Origin: JAPPFW01 sp965231815
GTDB lineage: Bacteria > Actinomycetota > Acidimicrobiia > Spongiisociales > Spongiisociaceae
NCBI GenBank assembly: GCA_965231815.1
Contig: OZ246890.1
Span: forward strand, 806,001 to 870,000
Length of the DNA stretch: 64,000 nt
Direction: 5' to 3'
Shown: positions 17,113 through 25,261 of the stretch, one piece after another
How positions within the stretch are numbered: position 1 is the stretch's first letter
Layout of the letters: each line of letters begins with the position of its first letter
Translations under genes and position numbers: made by a program
The notes under the pieces: model-generated
Told to the model about the DNA's origin: nothing
The model's database searches: none
Seen by the model: only the letters and a program-made list of their open reading frames with translations

Positions 17113-17508
17113 CTACCGTCCGCCTAGGGCGCCTCCCCCATACCCGATCGCCGATGCCATCAAGGCGAACAGCAGCAGGGTTGGAACACTCGCCGGGCTT
17201 CCCCAGATGAGGCTGAGGGAGGCAACCACGGTGTACAGGCCAAGCGCCGCCAGGCTTCCGGGCAGTCCGGGAGCAGGTTTACCGGCGAGGCGACCGGCGA
17301 CATAGCCACCACCAAACTCACCGGCGATCAAGGACAGGGAAAGAACCGCCCAAGTTGCCGGCGCACTGACCGTCATACCCGACCGGCTCAATAGCGACAG
17401 CGCGGTGGTGCCGAGGAAGCCGGCCACGGCCATAATGAGGAGACCGGCAACGGTTCCGAGACCAACCGGTCCCCACCGGACAGATGGCCGGGACGGAGTC
17501 AGTTTCAT
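17113..17508 (-). CDS. Small integral membrane protein of unknown function
   Basis: 131 residues, mostly hydrophobic, with about four transmembrane segments: GLGTVAGLLIMAVAGFLG, WAVLSLSLIAGEFGGGYVAG, LAALGLYTVVASLSLIWG and PTLLLFALMASAIGYGGGAL. The Gly-rich EFGGGYVAGRLAG resembles small membrane proteins of the TIGR04086 type, but I cannot name it firmly. It starts 162 bases from the divergent aquaporin gene and ends at the rnpB 3' end. Confidence 0.6.
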   Translation of the reverse strand: MKLTPSRPSVRWGPVGLGTVAGLLIMAVAGFLGTTALSLLSRSGMTVSAPATWAVLSLSLIAGEFGGGYVAGRLAGKPAPGLPGSLAALGLYTVVASLSLIWGSPASVPTLLLFALMASAIGYGGGALGGR

Positions 17509-17670
17509 CTGTGTACACCCGGGGTAACGGCCATCGACAGCCGGGTTACGAATCTGGTTGGATTGTCACTCATGCGAAACTCGTTGGACATGTCGGGGGT
17601 CTAAACAATAGAACCAACAAATGACGACATATCCGGCAACAATAGGCCCGTAGCTACAAGGGAGGTCCAG

Positions 17671-18309
17671 TTGGTCGGCTCGCTCAACAAGTATCTGGCG
17701 GAGTTGTTGGGAACGTTCGTGCTGATCGGTGTCGGTTCGATGGCGATTCTCAGCGCTGATGGGAACCTGGTGGCGATTGCGCTGGGCTTCGGTCTAGCCT
17801 TCGTGGCCGCGATCTATATGTTCGGCTCAGTCTCGGGCGGCCATTTCAATCCCGCGCTTACGTTCGCCAGAGTTCTCCGAGGAGAGATAAACGGAGCGGA
17901 TCTGGTGGGCTATGCCGGTGCTCAACTGGCCGGTGCTTTGCTGGCATCCGGTCTGGTGGCGGCGGTGGCCGGGACGGAGAGCGTAAAGGCAACGGTTACG
18001 GTAGGGGGCCGTGGTATCGCACCTGGCGAGGTGTTCATCCTGGAGGCGATTCTCACCGCGATTCTCGTCATAGTGTTCTTGCGGACCACTTCAGGTGATG
18101 GCAAGGCAAGCCCTATTGCGCTCGGTTTGGTACTCACCGTGATCCATCTGGCGGCGGTACCGCTGACCGGCGCCGCGGTCAATCCGGTGAGGAGTCTCGG
18201 ACCGGCCATCATCGCCGTGGAGTTTACGGATGTGTGGGTTTACATCTTGGGTCCGCTGGCGGGAGCGATCATCGGGGTGTATGTCGACAGGTTTGTAAGC
18301 GAGTCGTAA
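17671..18309 (+). CDS. Aquaporin / MIP family channel
   Basis: 212 residues, six transmembrane helices in two halves. First pore loop SGGHFNPALTFARV has a classic NPA; the second loop AAVNPVRSLGPAI has NPV in place of NPA but keeps the selectivity-filter Arg. TTG start at 17671, five bases after a GGAGG site. It conducts water or small solutes; substrate cannot be decided from sequence alone. A strong intrinsic terminator follows at once, so it is probably monocistronic. Confidence 0.9.
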   Translation: MVGSLNKYLAELLGTFVLIGVGSMAILSADGNLVAIALGFGLAFVAAIYMFGSVSGGHFNPALTFARVLRGEINGADLVGYAGAQLAGALLASGLVAAVAGTESVKATVTVGGRGIAPGEVFILEAILTAILVIVFLRTTSGDGKASPIALGLVLTVIHLAAVPLTGAAVNPVRSLGPAIIAVEFTDVWVYILGPLAGAIIGVYVDRFVSES

Positions 18310-18334
18310 AAGGCCTTTCCTCCTCAGGCCTTTT
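18308..18334 (+). terminator. Rho-independent terminator after the aquaporin gene
   Basis: Perfect 8-bp stem AAAAGGCC / GGCCTTTT around an 11-base loop, ending in a T run and overlapping the aquaporin stop codon. The A-rich 5' arm means it could also act weakly in the other direction. Confidence 0.8.
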
Positions 18335-18429
18335 CCAGTGCGGGGCAGGTGGCAGCCTGCCCCGCACTCCGCTTTCCGGACGGGGTGTCCGGATCGGTAT
18401 CCTCCTGGCGGCCTGATATGCTCGCGGCC

Positions 18430-19467
18430 ATGACCGATTTCTCGTGGCCGGAGATCCTCGGGGTCCTTGCAAGTGGTTCCGACCTGTCGCGACGACAGGC
18501 GCGCCAGGCGATGCGCCAAGTCATGAGCGGCGAGGCCTCACCTGCCCGGATCGCCGGAATGATCGTCGCTCTCCGCATGAAGGGCGAGACCGTTGAGGAG
18601 ATGAGCGGTCTGGTGGAGGGGATGCTGGAGGCGGCGGTGCGCGCCGACCTGGGCGACGCCGATCCCGTGGATATTGTCGGCACCGGAGGGGATCGTTCCG
18701 GCACCTTCAACATCTCCACCACCGCCTCTTTCATAGCTGCGGGTGCCGGAGCGCCGATCGCCAAGCACGGCAACCGATCCATGTCGTCGAAGTGCGGCTC
18801 GGCCGATGTTCTTGAAGGGCTCGGAGTGGTGATCGATCTGCCGGTAGAACAGAATTGCCGGCTCTTCCGGGACACGGGTTACGCATTCTTCCTAGCGCCG
18901 GTCTACCACCCGGCGATGCGCTTTGCGGGTCCGGTTCGGAAGGAACTGGGAATCCCCACGGTATTCAACTTCCTCGGTCCGTTGAGCAATCCCGCCGGGG
19001 TGAAGCGCTACGCGCTAGGGGTGTCGGATGCCAGGATGGCCCAGCGCATGATCCGGGTTCTCGCCATGCTCGGGGCCGGACGGGCGGCGGTATTCCATGG
19101 CGAGGATGGGTTGGATGAGCTGACCTTGAGCGGTGTGTCGGTGATTTGGCGTCTTCAGCACGGTGATATAACGAGGACCGAGTTCGTTCCCGAAGAGGTC
19201 GGTCTGTCCCGCTGCCCGGTCTCGGACGTACTAGGGGGTGCCGTGGAGACGAACGTGGCTATAACCCGCCAAGTGCTGGCAGGGGTGCCCGGACCGTATC
19301 GCGACATCTCAGTGCTGAACGCCGCGGCCGCGCTGGTGGTGGCCGGAAGGGCGGAGACTATGCGGGAGGGGGTAGTGGCCGCGGGAGAGGCCATCGATTC
19401 CGGTAAGGCACAACAGGTGTTGGAGCGGGTGGTCGCCCGCAGCAGTGAGTTGGCCGCTCGTTCCTGA
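18430..19467 (+). CDS. trpD: Anthranilate phosphoribosyltransferase
   Basis: Second step of tryptophan synthesis: transfers phosphoribose from PRPP to anthranilate. Motifs: DIVGTGGDRSGTFNISTTAS (PRPP loop), IAKHGNRSMSSKCGSADVLE (metal and anthranilate site), PAMRFAGPVRKELGIPTVFN and FLGPLSNPAG. Start at ATG 18430 gives 345 residues, the family norm; an in-frame ATG at 18418 and further upstream codons are possible. It stands alone without other trp genes. Its downstream neighbour is the remnant described next. Confidence 0.94.
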   Translation: MTDFSWPEILGVLASGSDLSRRQARQAMRQVMSGEASPARIAGMIVALRMKGETVEEMSGLVEGMLEAAVRADLGDADPVDIVGTGGDRSGTFNISTTASFIAAGAGAPIAKHGNRSMSSKCGSADVLEGLGVVIDLPVEQNCRLFRDTGYAFFLAPVYHPAMRFAGPVRKELGIPTVFNFLGPLSNPAGVKRYALGVSDARMAQRMIRVLAMLGAGRAAVFHGEDGLDELTLSGVSVIWRLQHGDITRTEFVPEEVGLSRCPVSDVLGGAVETNVAITRQVLAGVPGPYRDISVLNAAAALVVAGRAETMREGVVAAGEAIDSGKAQQVLERVVARSSELAARS

Positions 19468-19614
19468 TCCATTGACCAGATCGTCAAGACGCACCAACGA
19501 TTCATCGTGACCCGTAATGGTCATCCGGTAGTCGTGACGCTAAGCGCCTCCGGCCTCGAATCCGTCGAAACCCTTGCCATTCTCTCCAACCTCGGTGACA
19601 TTCTGCAGATCTAG
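19468..19614 (+). pseudogene. 5'-truncated Phd/YefM antitoxin remnant
   Basis: The frame after the trpD stop stays open to TAG at 19612-19614 and reads DQIVKTHQRFIVTRNGHP, then VVVTLSASGLESVETLAIL, the second half of a Phd/YefM antitoxin (the IVTRNGHPVVV strand and the ESVETLAIL helix). The DNA-binding first half is missing, and no normal start or ribosome site is present. No toxin gene follows; the restriction island begins immediately. Probably the scar of an insertion or deletion at this boundary. Confidence 0.6.
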
Positions 19615-20220
19615 CGGCCTCGTGGTATCACCCTGTCGGCGGGGTCCACAGTGTGGAGATCGGGGAGGGTATCGCTTGCAAGGGCGGCGAAGACCGTCCG
19701 GTTGGTAGGGCTCGATATCAAGATTGCCTCGGGAGCGTGCGGGTCTGCTGGCCGGGTCCCATCAGGTGCAGGTCGGGCAACGAGGCTGCGGCCAGTACTC
19801 CGAAGATCGCCATGTTGGATGGACCGCTCAGGTTGATCGCTTCCTGGGAATGATCCGCGAGGGCTGGTTGGTCCCGGCGGCGCACAGGTCGGGGATGTCT
19901 CGGGTAGCGAGGATTCCGAATATGGTCCGGTTGTTGACCGAGGTGATGACGATCCCGCCGGGGGGGGGGGGGTGTTTATTGAGGCTGGCGTCTCGGGATG
20001 GCTCGGGTCTGCTGCGATCCCTTGATGGAGGCCAGGTCCGGCAAGGTGTCGGCGGCCATCGCCTGGAAGGTCATGTTCGCGGTGCCCGTGATCAGGATCG
20101 CCTCCTCGGCAGGGCTCTTGCCCCGCCTTGGTTTGGTCCGAGGCTGTTGAGATCTTGGAGTGTTCTGGTGGCGAGGACGGTGCAGGTGTCTCGGTTGTTC
20201 TGGGCGGGTACGAGAATTGC
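19611..20220 (-). repeat. Five tandem C-terminal cassettes of the type ISP gene in alternating frames
   Basis: Minus-strand units of about 115 bp (spacing 119, 145, 116 and 113) each encode a variant of the pattern AI[LIV]-x6-N-[RM]-[TA]-x-F-x3-A-x2-[TSD]-[LI]-PDL-x7-Q-x2-R-x-[IL]-PR followed by a stop. Cassette 1: 20220-20092 (LATRTLQDLNSLGPNQ). Cassette 2: 20101-19976 (MAADTLPDLASIKGSQQ). Cassette 3: 19956-19828 (LATRDIPDLCAAGTNQ). Cassette 4: 19840-19718 (LAAASLPDLHLMGPGQ). Cassette 5: 19727-19611 (LASDTLPDLHTVDPADR). Cassettes 1, 3 and 4 stop at a TGA formed by the first bases of the next unit read out of frame. A G13 tract separates 2 and 3. The frames are 0, 1, 0, 1, 2. Confidence 0.85.
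19960..19972 (+). repeat. Homopolymer G13 (C13 on the coding strand) between cassettes 2 and 3
   Basis: Thirteen consecutive G on the plus strand, inside the frame that leads from the (TC)13 tract to cassette 5. Only multiples of three keep that frame: 14 would lead into cassette 3 and 12 into cassette 4, by frame counting. Tracts of this length are classic slipped-strand hot spots. Confidence 0.85.
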
Positions 20221-23200
20221 TCTCTCTCTCTCTCTCTCTCTCTCTCCTTCGTCGCGTGGGAACATGGCGGAGATGGTCTTGACCGACGACAGGATGCGGT
20301 CGTCCTCGTACAGCCATAGTTTGGTGAACGGTCTATAAAGCACTTCGCGGATGCGGGACTCATCAAAGAGGAGTTGACGGTTGCGACGTAGGGATTGCTT
20401 GAGGGTGGCGGTCCATTTGATGCTTTCCAGTTGGTAGTTTCCGGTCACGTCCTCGAGTGGCTCACCTAGCTGGATGCGCTCGCGCGCCTGCTCATAGGTG
20501 ATGATCAGATCCTTGACTTTGCGGGCCAGGTCGCTTCTGGAGAACGAATACACGTATGTATCGCAGTTCGTCGCGAGGCCGAGCGCGCTGAGGGTTGTGA
20601 TCTTTTCTGTGACCGCATCTCGTGACGTACTGCAAACTTGCATCAGCTCATTGAATGTGCCATCGGTCAGATTCACCCAATCATGCTCGGGTACAAGTGG
20701 CACGATCGCGAACCGATCAGTTAGTACGTCACCCAGTTCGGCAAGCCAGGAGAGCTTTTTCTCCAGGCTCGAGTATTCGGGTACTTCGGCGTAGCGGAGC
20801 ATGCCAGGTTGGTTGGGGTCGTCCGCGGGGCTACGGACCGCTACGGTGATCTGTACTCCATTCCGTGACCCTCCCCCGAACAGCTTGTCACCTTCGCGCC
20901 GGAACTCCTCGCCGCTCTTGTAGGCGTCGCCGCGCAAGTTCACGACATAGATATGGCTGAACTCGTCACGCAGCGCGGCTCGCATTCCGGCAAGGGAAGG
21001 CCCAGTAGCTAAGGAGTTGGGATGAACAAAAGCGACTATCCCCGGACCGGACGCTTCCCCCGATGATCCTCCCAGGCGATCCGACGCCCAGCGAAAGGCT
21101 TGAACGTACAGGTTACCCTGCGCCTTGCCGGCCCCTTTGCCCGTGACTTCCCGGTGCCGCCTCCCGTAAGTCTCTTTCGCTCGGTTCTCAATGTCTGGAT
21201 GAGCGACGTTGGGGTTGTCATCGCCGGCAGACTTCTGGCCTGCCGACCAGGGCGGGTTGGCGATGATAACCCGGATTGTGCGGGAATCCTGTTCCCTGGC
21301 CCGCTCCGGGTTCCGGTCGAGATCAAAGCGACCACCGAGCAATCCTGTGAATGTATCCCGCAGCACGATTCCCTCGAACGGCCGGTATCCATTCTTGAAC
21401 ACCCCGCGGGAGGCCGCTGACTGCTCGATCTTGAGGGCGGCTATGTAGTAGGCGAGAAGCACCAGGTCGTTGGCATGTAGCTCGCTCTCATACTTACGGG
21501 CCACGTCGGCATCGGAAATCAACGGTTCGCCGTCCGCTCCGGTGATAGTGAGCAACCGGGAGATGAAGGTCCCGGTTCCCGTGAACGGGTCAAGTATCTC
21601 CACATCCGGGTCACCCAGCGACTTCCCGAAATGTTTCCGTACAACCGCGTCGGCGCTGCGAAGCATGAAGTCCACCAGCGGGATGGGGGTGTAGACGATG
21701 CCGAGCCGCTTTACCACGTCGGGAATGGCTGCCTTGAAGAAGCCTTCGTAAACGTCCTGAAGGATCTGGAGCTTGGAAGCAGCCGGATCGGTGTCTTCCG
21801 AAACATCCTCGAACACAGTGGCGATCCGGTCATAGGATCGCTTAAGGGGTTGGGTCAGCTGGTCGAAGTCGACACCGCCATCAGTCAGTTTCTCGAGAAC
21901 TGCGTTCAGATGTCTCGATACCGGGTTGATATCGCGGAAGGAGTGATCGGCGAAGAAGGCATCGAACACGGGAATGGTCACGGCATGCTGGGCGATCATT
22001 TCGATTGAATCTGTCCTCGTGAAGGTGGGTATCACGGTCTTTCGCATCCCTCTTGCGAAATGGTCAAGGGCGGTTCCGGCCGGGCCGCTCCGAGTCTTCC
22101 TTTCCACCTCTGCGAACACCTTGCGGTAGACCCCGGCGGCTTCTCGACCCCAGGAGGGCCAGTAGTGCCGATCACCCACCTGGTCAACCAGAACGGAAGC
22201 GACTTCGGGAAGAAGACCCGGAAGGGCTTCAAAGCCAAGTACCTCGGTTTGTGCTGTGGCTGTTCGATTGATGATGCGGAGCGGGGCTTCCCCGGCCAGT
22301 CCGGGGGCGTTCACGAGCGCATCGAAACGCTCGTCGTGGGCGCGCAATGCTCGGCACACTCTCCATACCTGCTGGAAGTTGGAGCTCTTGAGGAACTGTT
22401 CGGAGCGGAGGGATTGACCGTCAGGAACCAGCACCGGGATCACTATGTAGCCCTTGTCTTTACCCTCAGCTCGGCGCATTACTCGTCCGACCGCTTGGAC
22501 GATGTCCACTTCAGACTGCTTGGGAGCAAGGAACAGCACCGCGTCGAGGGCTGGGATGTCCACCCCTTCGGACAGGCAACGGGCGTTGGTCAGGACCCTG
22601 GTAGTGGTCTCTGGTTGGTCTCCGCCGCGCAGCCACTGAACATTCTCGGCCCGTTCGAATGCGTTCTGCTTGCCGTCGACATGCACCACGTCCAGCAAGG
22701 AAATCGGCTGGCGCCGGTAGTCGCCGGATCGTTCCTCACGATAGTTGTTGCACACGGCTCGCCAATGTTTCTCGACCTTCTTGGAGTTGGCGATGGTGTT
22801 GGTGAAGGCGATAGCGCGGCGGCAGCTGTAGAACCGGTTGAGAGAGCCTGCCGGTCTATCCCTTTCGATTCCGGTTGTGGTGGGATCGGCCAGTGCGTCC
22901 CAGGACCCCACCAGTTGCACCCAATCCTCCGCATTGAGTTTCTGCGTTTTGGGTATCTTTTTGTTTTTCTCCTGGTATTCCTTCCAGTACCGGTCGTAGC
23001 TCTCGATGTGTTGCTGCTCCCCATAGGCGATCACTACCACCTCGTAGTCGGACAGAAGTCCGGCGTCTATAGCGTCGCGGAAGCTCTGCTGGTAGAGGAT
23101 CGGGCCGTACAGTTCCTCGTCGTCCATGGAGTAAACCTCGCCGCCTGCCCGCTTCTTCCATCCGGAGGCGAAGATGCGCTGGGTGGCGGTCATGAACAGC

Positions 23201-24261
23201 CGCCGGTCGGCTTTGAGACGTTCCCGGTTATGTACCAGCTGGAATGGGCTCTCCCTGTCTCGGGCCGTTTTCTCCACCCCTGTCGTGCGGTGGGCCTCGT
23301 CGCAGATCACCAGGTCGAATGAGGGCACCCCGAGTGCCTGGGCTTCGCACACCACCGGAAGCGACTGGTAGGTGGAGAACACCACGGTCATGGCTTCGGG
23401 CGCTTCGCGTTTGAGTTTGGAGGCGATTTTCTCAGCCTTGGTGGTGACCGGCATGGCCAGTTCCGACAGGTTGGCATCCTCCGAGTCACGACCCGCCTTG
23501 GAGTCCGAGCATACGGCCAGATAGCGGTGGGTTAGGTCCGGATCCTGCTGGTATGCCCACGTACGCATGGTCTGGCTCATGAGGGCGATAGAGGGAACCA
23601 GGTAGAGCACCCGCCCACCCCACCCGACATTGCGCTCCGCCGCCCACAAGGCGGTTTCGGACTTACCCGATCCACACGGCATCAGCACCCTGGCCCGGCT
23701 GTGACCTCCCGGATCGAACAGCCCATCCCTGATGGCGGCAAGGGCTTCTTCTTGATGCGGCCGGGGAATATGGCGGTCCTGAGCCCAGCGGAGAGTGGCG
23801 TCGGGTCGCTCGATCAGGTCGCGCCAGTCGCCCACCGGCCATGTGTCGAGATCACCGGCAGCGATAATCTCGACCTTGGCAGCCTCCAACTTCGTTCTTG
23901 CGTTACCGGAGTAGTTGCCGGTGGCTACGAAGATGCGGGACCGCCACCTGTTGCCTACCGTGTATGAGAGGAACTTGTTGACTTCGGTGATGTTGACTGA
24001 GGCCGACTTGTAGAACTTGCACTGGATGGCGCAAAGTCCACCCCCGTATTCCTCGGACTGCTCCCCGACCAGATCGATTCCGAGGTCGTGACCACCACCT
24101 TCGGGCGAATCGGACCACAGCTCCAGGCTGATGAAACGATCCCGATACTGAGGGTTGGCAAGTAACGCATTGCGAACCAGTTTCTCGAAGGCCCGCCCCC
24201 TCAGGTAGGCACCGGAGGTATCTGCTCTTAGCCGGTCAAGGGCTTCCGCCAGATGCGGCAT
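20092..24261 (-). CDS. Type ISP-like restriction-modification protein (nuclease, helicase, N6-adenine methylase), phase-variable C-terminus
   Basis: 1389 residues as assembled. N-terminal Mrr-like nuclease: GHDLGIDLVGE and GGLCAIQCKFYK (D...QxK). SF2 helicase/translocase: MPCGSGKSETALW, VICDEAHRTTG, FMTATQ and IVQAVGRVMRR. Then a helical coupler and a gamma-type adenine methylase: EILDPFTGTGTFISRL (SAM motif I) and VIIANPPWSAGQ (catalytic NPPW). The C-terminal target-recognition region starts near FNELMQVCST and runs to SAMFPRDE, then hits a GA dinucleotide repeat coding (RE)n and cassette 1. The frame stops a few residues after the LPR of that cassette. The last domain of the family (about 200 residues) is missing and is found instead at 24478-25188 on the other strand. 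No strong ribosome site precedes ATG 24261. Confidence 0.88.
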   Translation of the reverse strand: MPHLAEALDRLRADTSGAYLRGRAFEKLVRNALLANPQYRDRFISLELWSDSPEGGGHDLGIDLVGEQSEEYGGGLCAIQCKFYKSASVNITEVNKFLSYTVGNRWRSRIFVATGNYSGNARTKLEAAKVEIIAAGDLDTWPVGDWRDLIERPDATLRWAQDRHIPRPHQEEALAAIRDGLFDPGGHSRARVLMPCGSGKSETALWAAERNVGWGGRVLYLVPSIALMSQTMRTWAYQQDPDLTHRYLAVCSDSKAGRDSEDANLSELAMPVTTKAEKIASKLKREAPEAMTVVFSTYQSLPVVCEAQALGVPSFDLVICDEAHRTTGVEKTARDRESPFQLVHNRERLKADRRLFMTATQRIFASGWKKRAGGEVYSMDDEELYGPILYQQSFRDAIDAGLLSDYEVVVIAYGEQQHIESYDRYWKEYQEKNKKIPKTQKLNAEDWVQLVGSWDALADPTTTGIERDRPAGSLNRFYSCRRAIAFTNTIANSKKVEKHWRAVCNNYREERSGDYRRQPISLLDVVHVDGKQNAFERAENVQWLRGGDQPETTTRVLTNARCLSEGVDIPALDAVLFLAPKQSEVDIVQAVGRVMRRAEGKDKGYIVIPVLVPDGQSLRSEQFLKSSNFQQVWRVCRALRAHDERFDALVNAPGLAGEAPLRIINRTATAQTEVLGFEALPGLLPEVASVLVDQVGDRHYWPSWGREAAGVYRKVFAEVERKTRSGPAGTALDHFARGMRKTVIPTFTRTDSIEMIAQHAVTIPVFDAFFADHSFRDINPVSRHLNAVLEKLTDGGVDFDQLTQPLKRSYDRIATVFEDVSEDTDPAASKLQILQDVYEGFFKAAIPDVVKRLGIVYTPIPLVDFMLRSADAVVRKHFGKSLGDPDVEILDPFTGTGTFISRLLTITGADGEPLISDADVARKYESELHANDLVLLAYYIAALKIEQSAASRGVFKNGYRPFEGIVLRDTFTGLLGGRFDLDRNPERAREQDSRTIRVIIANPPWSAGQKSAGDDNPNVAHPDIENRAKETYGRRHREVTGKGAGKAQGNLYVQAFRWASDRLGGSSGEASGPGIVAFVHPNSLATGPSLAGMRAALRDEFSHIYVVNLRGDAYKSGEEFRREGDKLFGGGSRNGVQITVAVRSPADDPNQPGMLRYAEVPEYSSLEKKLSWLAELGDVLTDRFAIVPLVPEHDWVNLTDGTFNELMQVCSTSRDAVTEKITTLSALGLATNCDTYVYSFSRSDLARKVKDLIITYEQARERIQLGEPLEDVTGNYQLESIKWTATLKQSLRRNRQLLFDESRIREVLYRPFTKLWLYEDDRILSSVKTISAMFPRDEGERERERERAILVPAQNNRDTCTVLATRTLQDLNSLGPNQGGARALPRRRS
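20221..20246 (+). repeat. (TC)13 microsatellite inside the type ISP coding sequence
   Basis: Thirteen TC units (GA on the coding strand, translated as alternating Arg-Glu), placed immediately before cassette 1. Loss of one unit moves the downstream frame to cassette 2; gain of one moves it to the frame that runs through the G13 tract to cassette 5. Dinucleotide tracts of this length are well-known phase-variation switches in restriction genes of other bacteria. Confidence 0.9.
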
Positions 24262-24424
24262 CAGCTAATCCGGCCCGACGACGCAGGGTCTGTCGTCCCA
24301 TCGAGTGTTCGTTCTCGCTCGTCGCGCTGGGTGAAGTCTCTTCGATGGTCGGATAGGCCAGGCAGAAACCTCGGTTTGTGTTGGCTAAGGTTCGGGGGGG
24401 GGGGGGGGCATAAGAGTTTATCAT
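24236..24424 (-). other. Upstream open frame crossing the G15 tract into the type ISP start
   Basis: From ATG 24424 a 62-codon frame runs through the C15 tract (four Pro codons) and ends 25 bases past the type ISP ATG. A second ATG at 24411 directly abuts the tract and at present stops soon at TAG. With C14 the second ATG, and with C16 the first, would reach a TGA that overlaps the type ISP start as TGATG, a coupling arrangement. Whether either frame is translated is unknown. Confidence 0.3.
24394..24408 (+). repeat. Homopolymer G15 between the divergent type ISP gene and its detached C-terminal domain gene
   Basis: Fifteen G in the 216-bp divergent intergenic region, 133 bases upstream of the type ISP start and 69 bases upstream of the gene at 24478. 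I could not place it between a convincing -35 and -10. It may affect transcription or an upstream frame, or be an assembly-length estimate. Confidence 0.85.
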
Positions 24425-24477
24425 AGTCTTACAATTACCGGGCGCGGTCGCGCTGATTAGCGAAGACAGGAAATACT

Positions 24478-25188
24478 TTGATGAGAGTCGAAGCCCACAC
24501 CCTTATCGACATACCGGCGGACGACGACAACATCACCGACTGGTGCCTCGACCAGTTCCGATCCCACTACGGGACCGAGAAGATAACCAAAGACGACATC
24601 TGGGAATACATGTACGGGGTCATGCATGCTCCAGACTGGCGGGAGCGCTATCGGCATGACCTCCAGAGGAATCTGCCCCGCATACCGTTCGCTCCCAACT
24701 TCGAGGCCTTCCGCGAGGCGGGGAGGCGGTTGATGGATCTACACATCGGCTACGAGACCGTGCCCGAATGGCCACTGACTTGCCTGGTGGACGGTGAGCC
24801 CGACGGGGGAGACTCTGAACCGGATGCTTACCGGATCACCAGGAACAAGAGGATGAGATGGGGCAAGGTTCCGGGCAGCAGGACCGCGGACCGGAGCATC
24901 TTCGAGATCAACGAGCGTTGCAAACTGGTCGGCATCCCTGATGAAGCCCACCAATACACCGTATCCGGACGTTCACCGCTGGACTGGGCCATCGACAGCC
25001 TTCGCTGGAAGGAAAACAAGCCATCGGGAATCGTCGACGACCCCAACGGCTGGCATGCGTGGGCGGACCAACCGTTCAACTTGATCCGGCACCTGCGGAG
25101 GCTCGTATACGTGTCGGTGAACACAGCGAGGATCGTCGCGTCCCTGCCTCCGTCGCTGGTGGATGAGGAAGAGAACCGCGACGACTGA
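24478..25188 (+). CDS. Detached C-terminal domain of a type ISP / helicase-methylase protein
   Basis: 236 residues that match, motif for motif, the last domain of the type ISP-like family. It has NITDWCLDQFRSHYG, ITKDDIWEYMYGVMHAPDWR, LPRIPFAPNFEAFREAGRRL, DLHIGYETVPEWPL, RMRWGK, SIFEINERCKLVGIPDEAHQ, YTVSGRSPLDWAIDSL and SGIVDDPN, with VSVNTARIVASLP at the end. In homologues this part follows the PDLH..Q..PR segment in one chain. Here it starts with its own ATG (AGGAA site nearby), divergent from the large gene. It may work as a separate specificity subunit or be one half of an inverted arrangement; both are inference. Confidence 0.82.
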   Translation: MMRVEAHTLIDIPADDDNITDWCLDQFRSHYGTEKITKDDIWEYMYGVMHAPDWRERYRHDLQRNLPRIPFAPNFEAFREAGRRLMDLHIGYETVPEWPLTCLVDGEPDGGDSEPDAYRITRNKRMRWGKVPGSRTADRSIFEINERCKLVGIPDEAHQYTVSGRSPLDWAIDSLRWKENKPSGIVDDPNGWHAWADQPFNLIRHLRRLVYVSVNTARIVASLPPSLVDEEENRDD

Positions 25189-25261
25189 CCAAGGGTTGCT
25201 TGGGAAGGCCTAGCCCGAGAAACCCCATGCCGCCGAGTCGCCGGTGTCTATCCTGGAGCCT

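Noticed and set aside
19611..20220. CRISPR array
   Set aside because: The repeats are about 115 bp, diverged, coding and without spacers; no cas genes are present.
19724..20338. 204-codon plus-strand frame across the cassette array
   Set aside because: Antisense to the cassettes, which carry the conserved motif on the minus strand.
22060..23322. 420-codon plus-strand frame inside the type ISP gene
   Set aside because: Antisense shadow of the helicase region; no family resemblance and no ribosome site.
24394..24408. G15 as a -35/-10 spacer switch
   Set aside because: No hexamer pair with reasonable spacing could be placed on either side in either direction.
19960..24408. Site-specific invertible segment bounded by the two G tracts
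   Set aside because: The tracts are in direct, not inverted, orientation, and no inverted repeat was seen at the edges; kept only as a hypothesis for the split gene.
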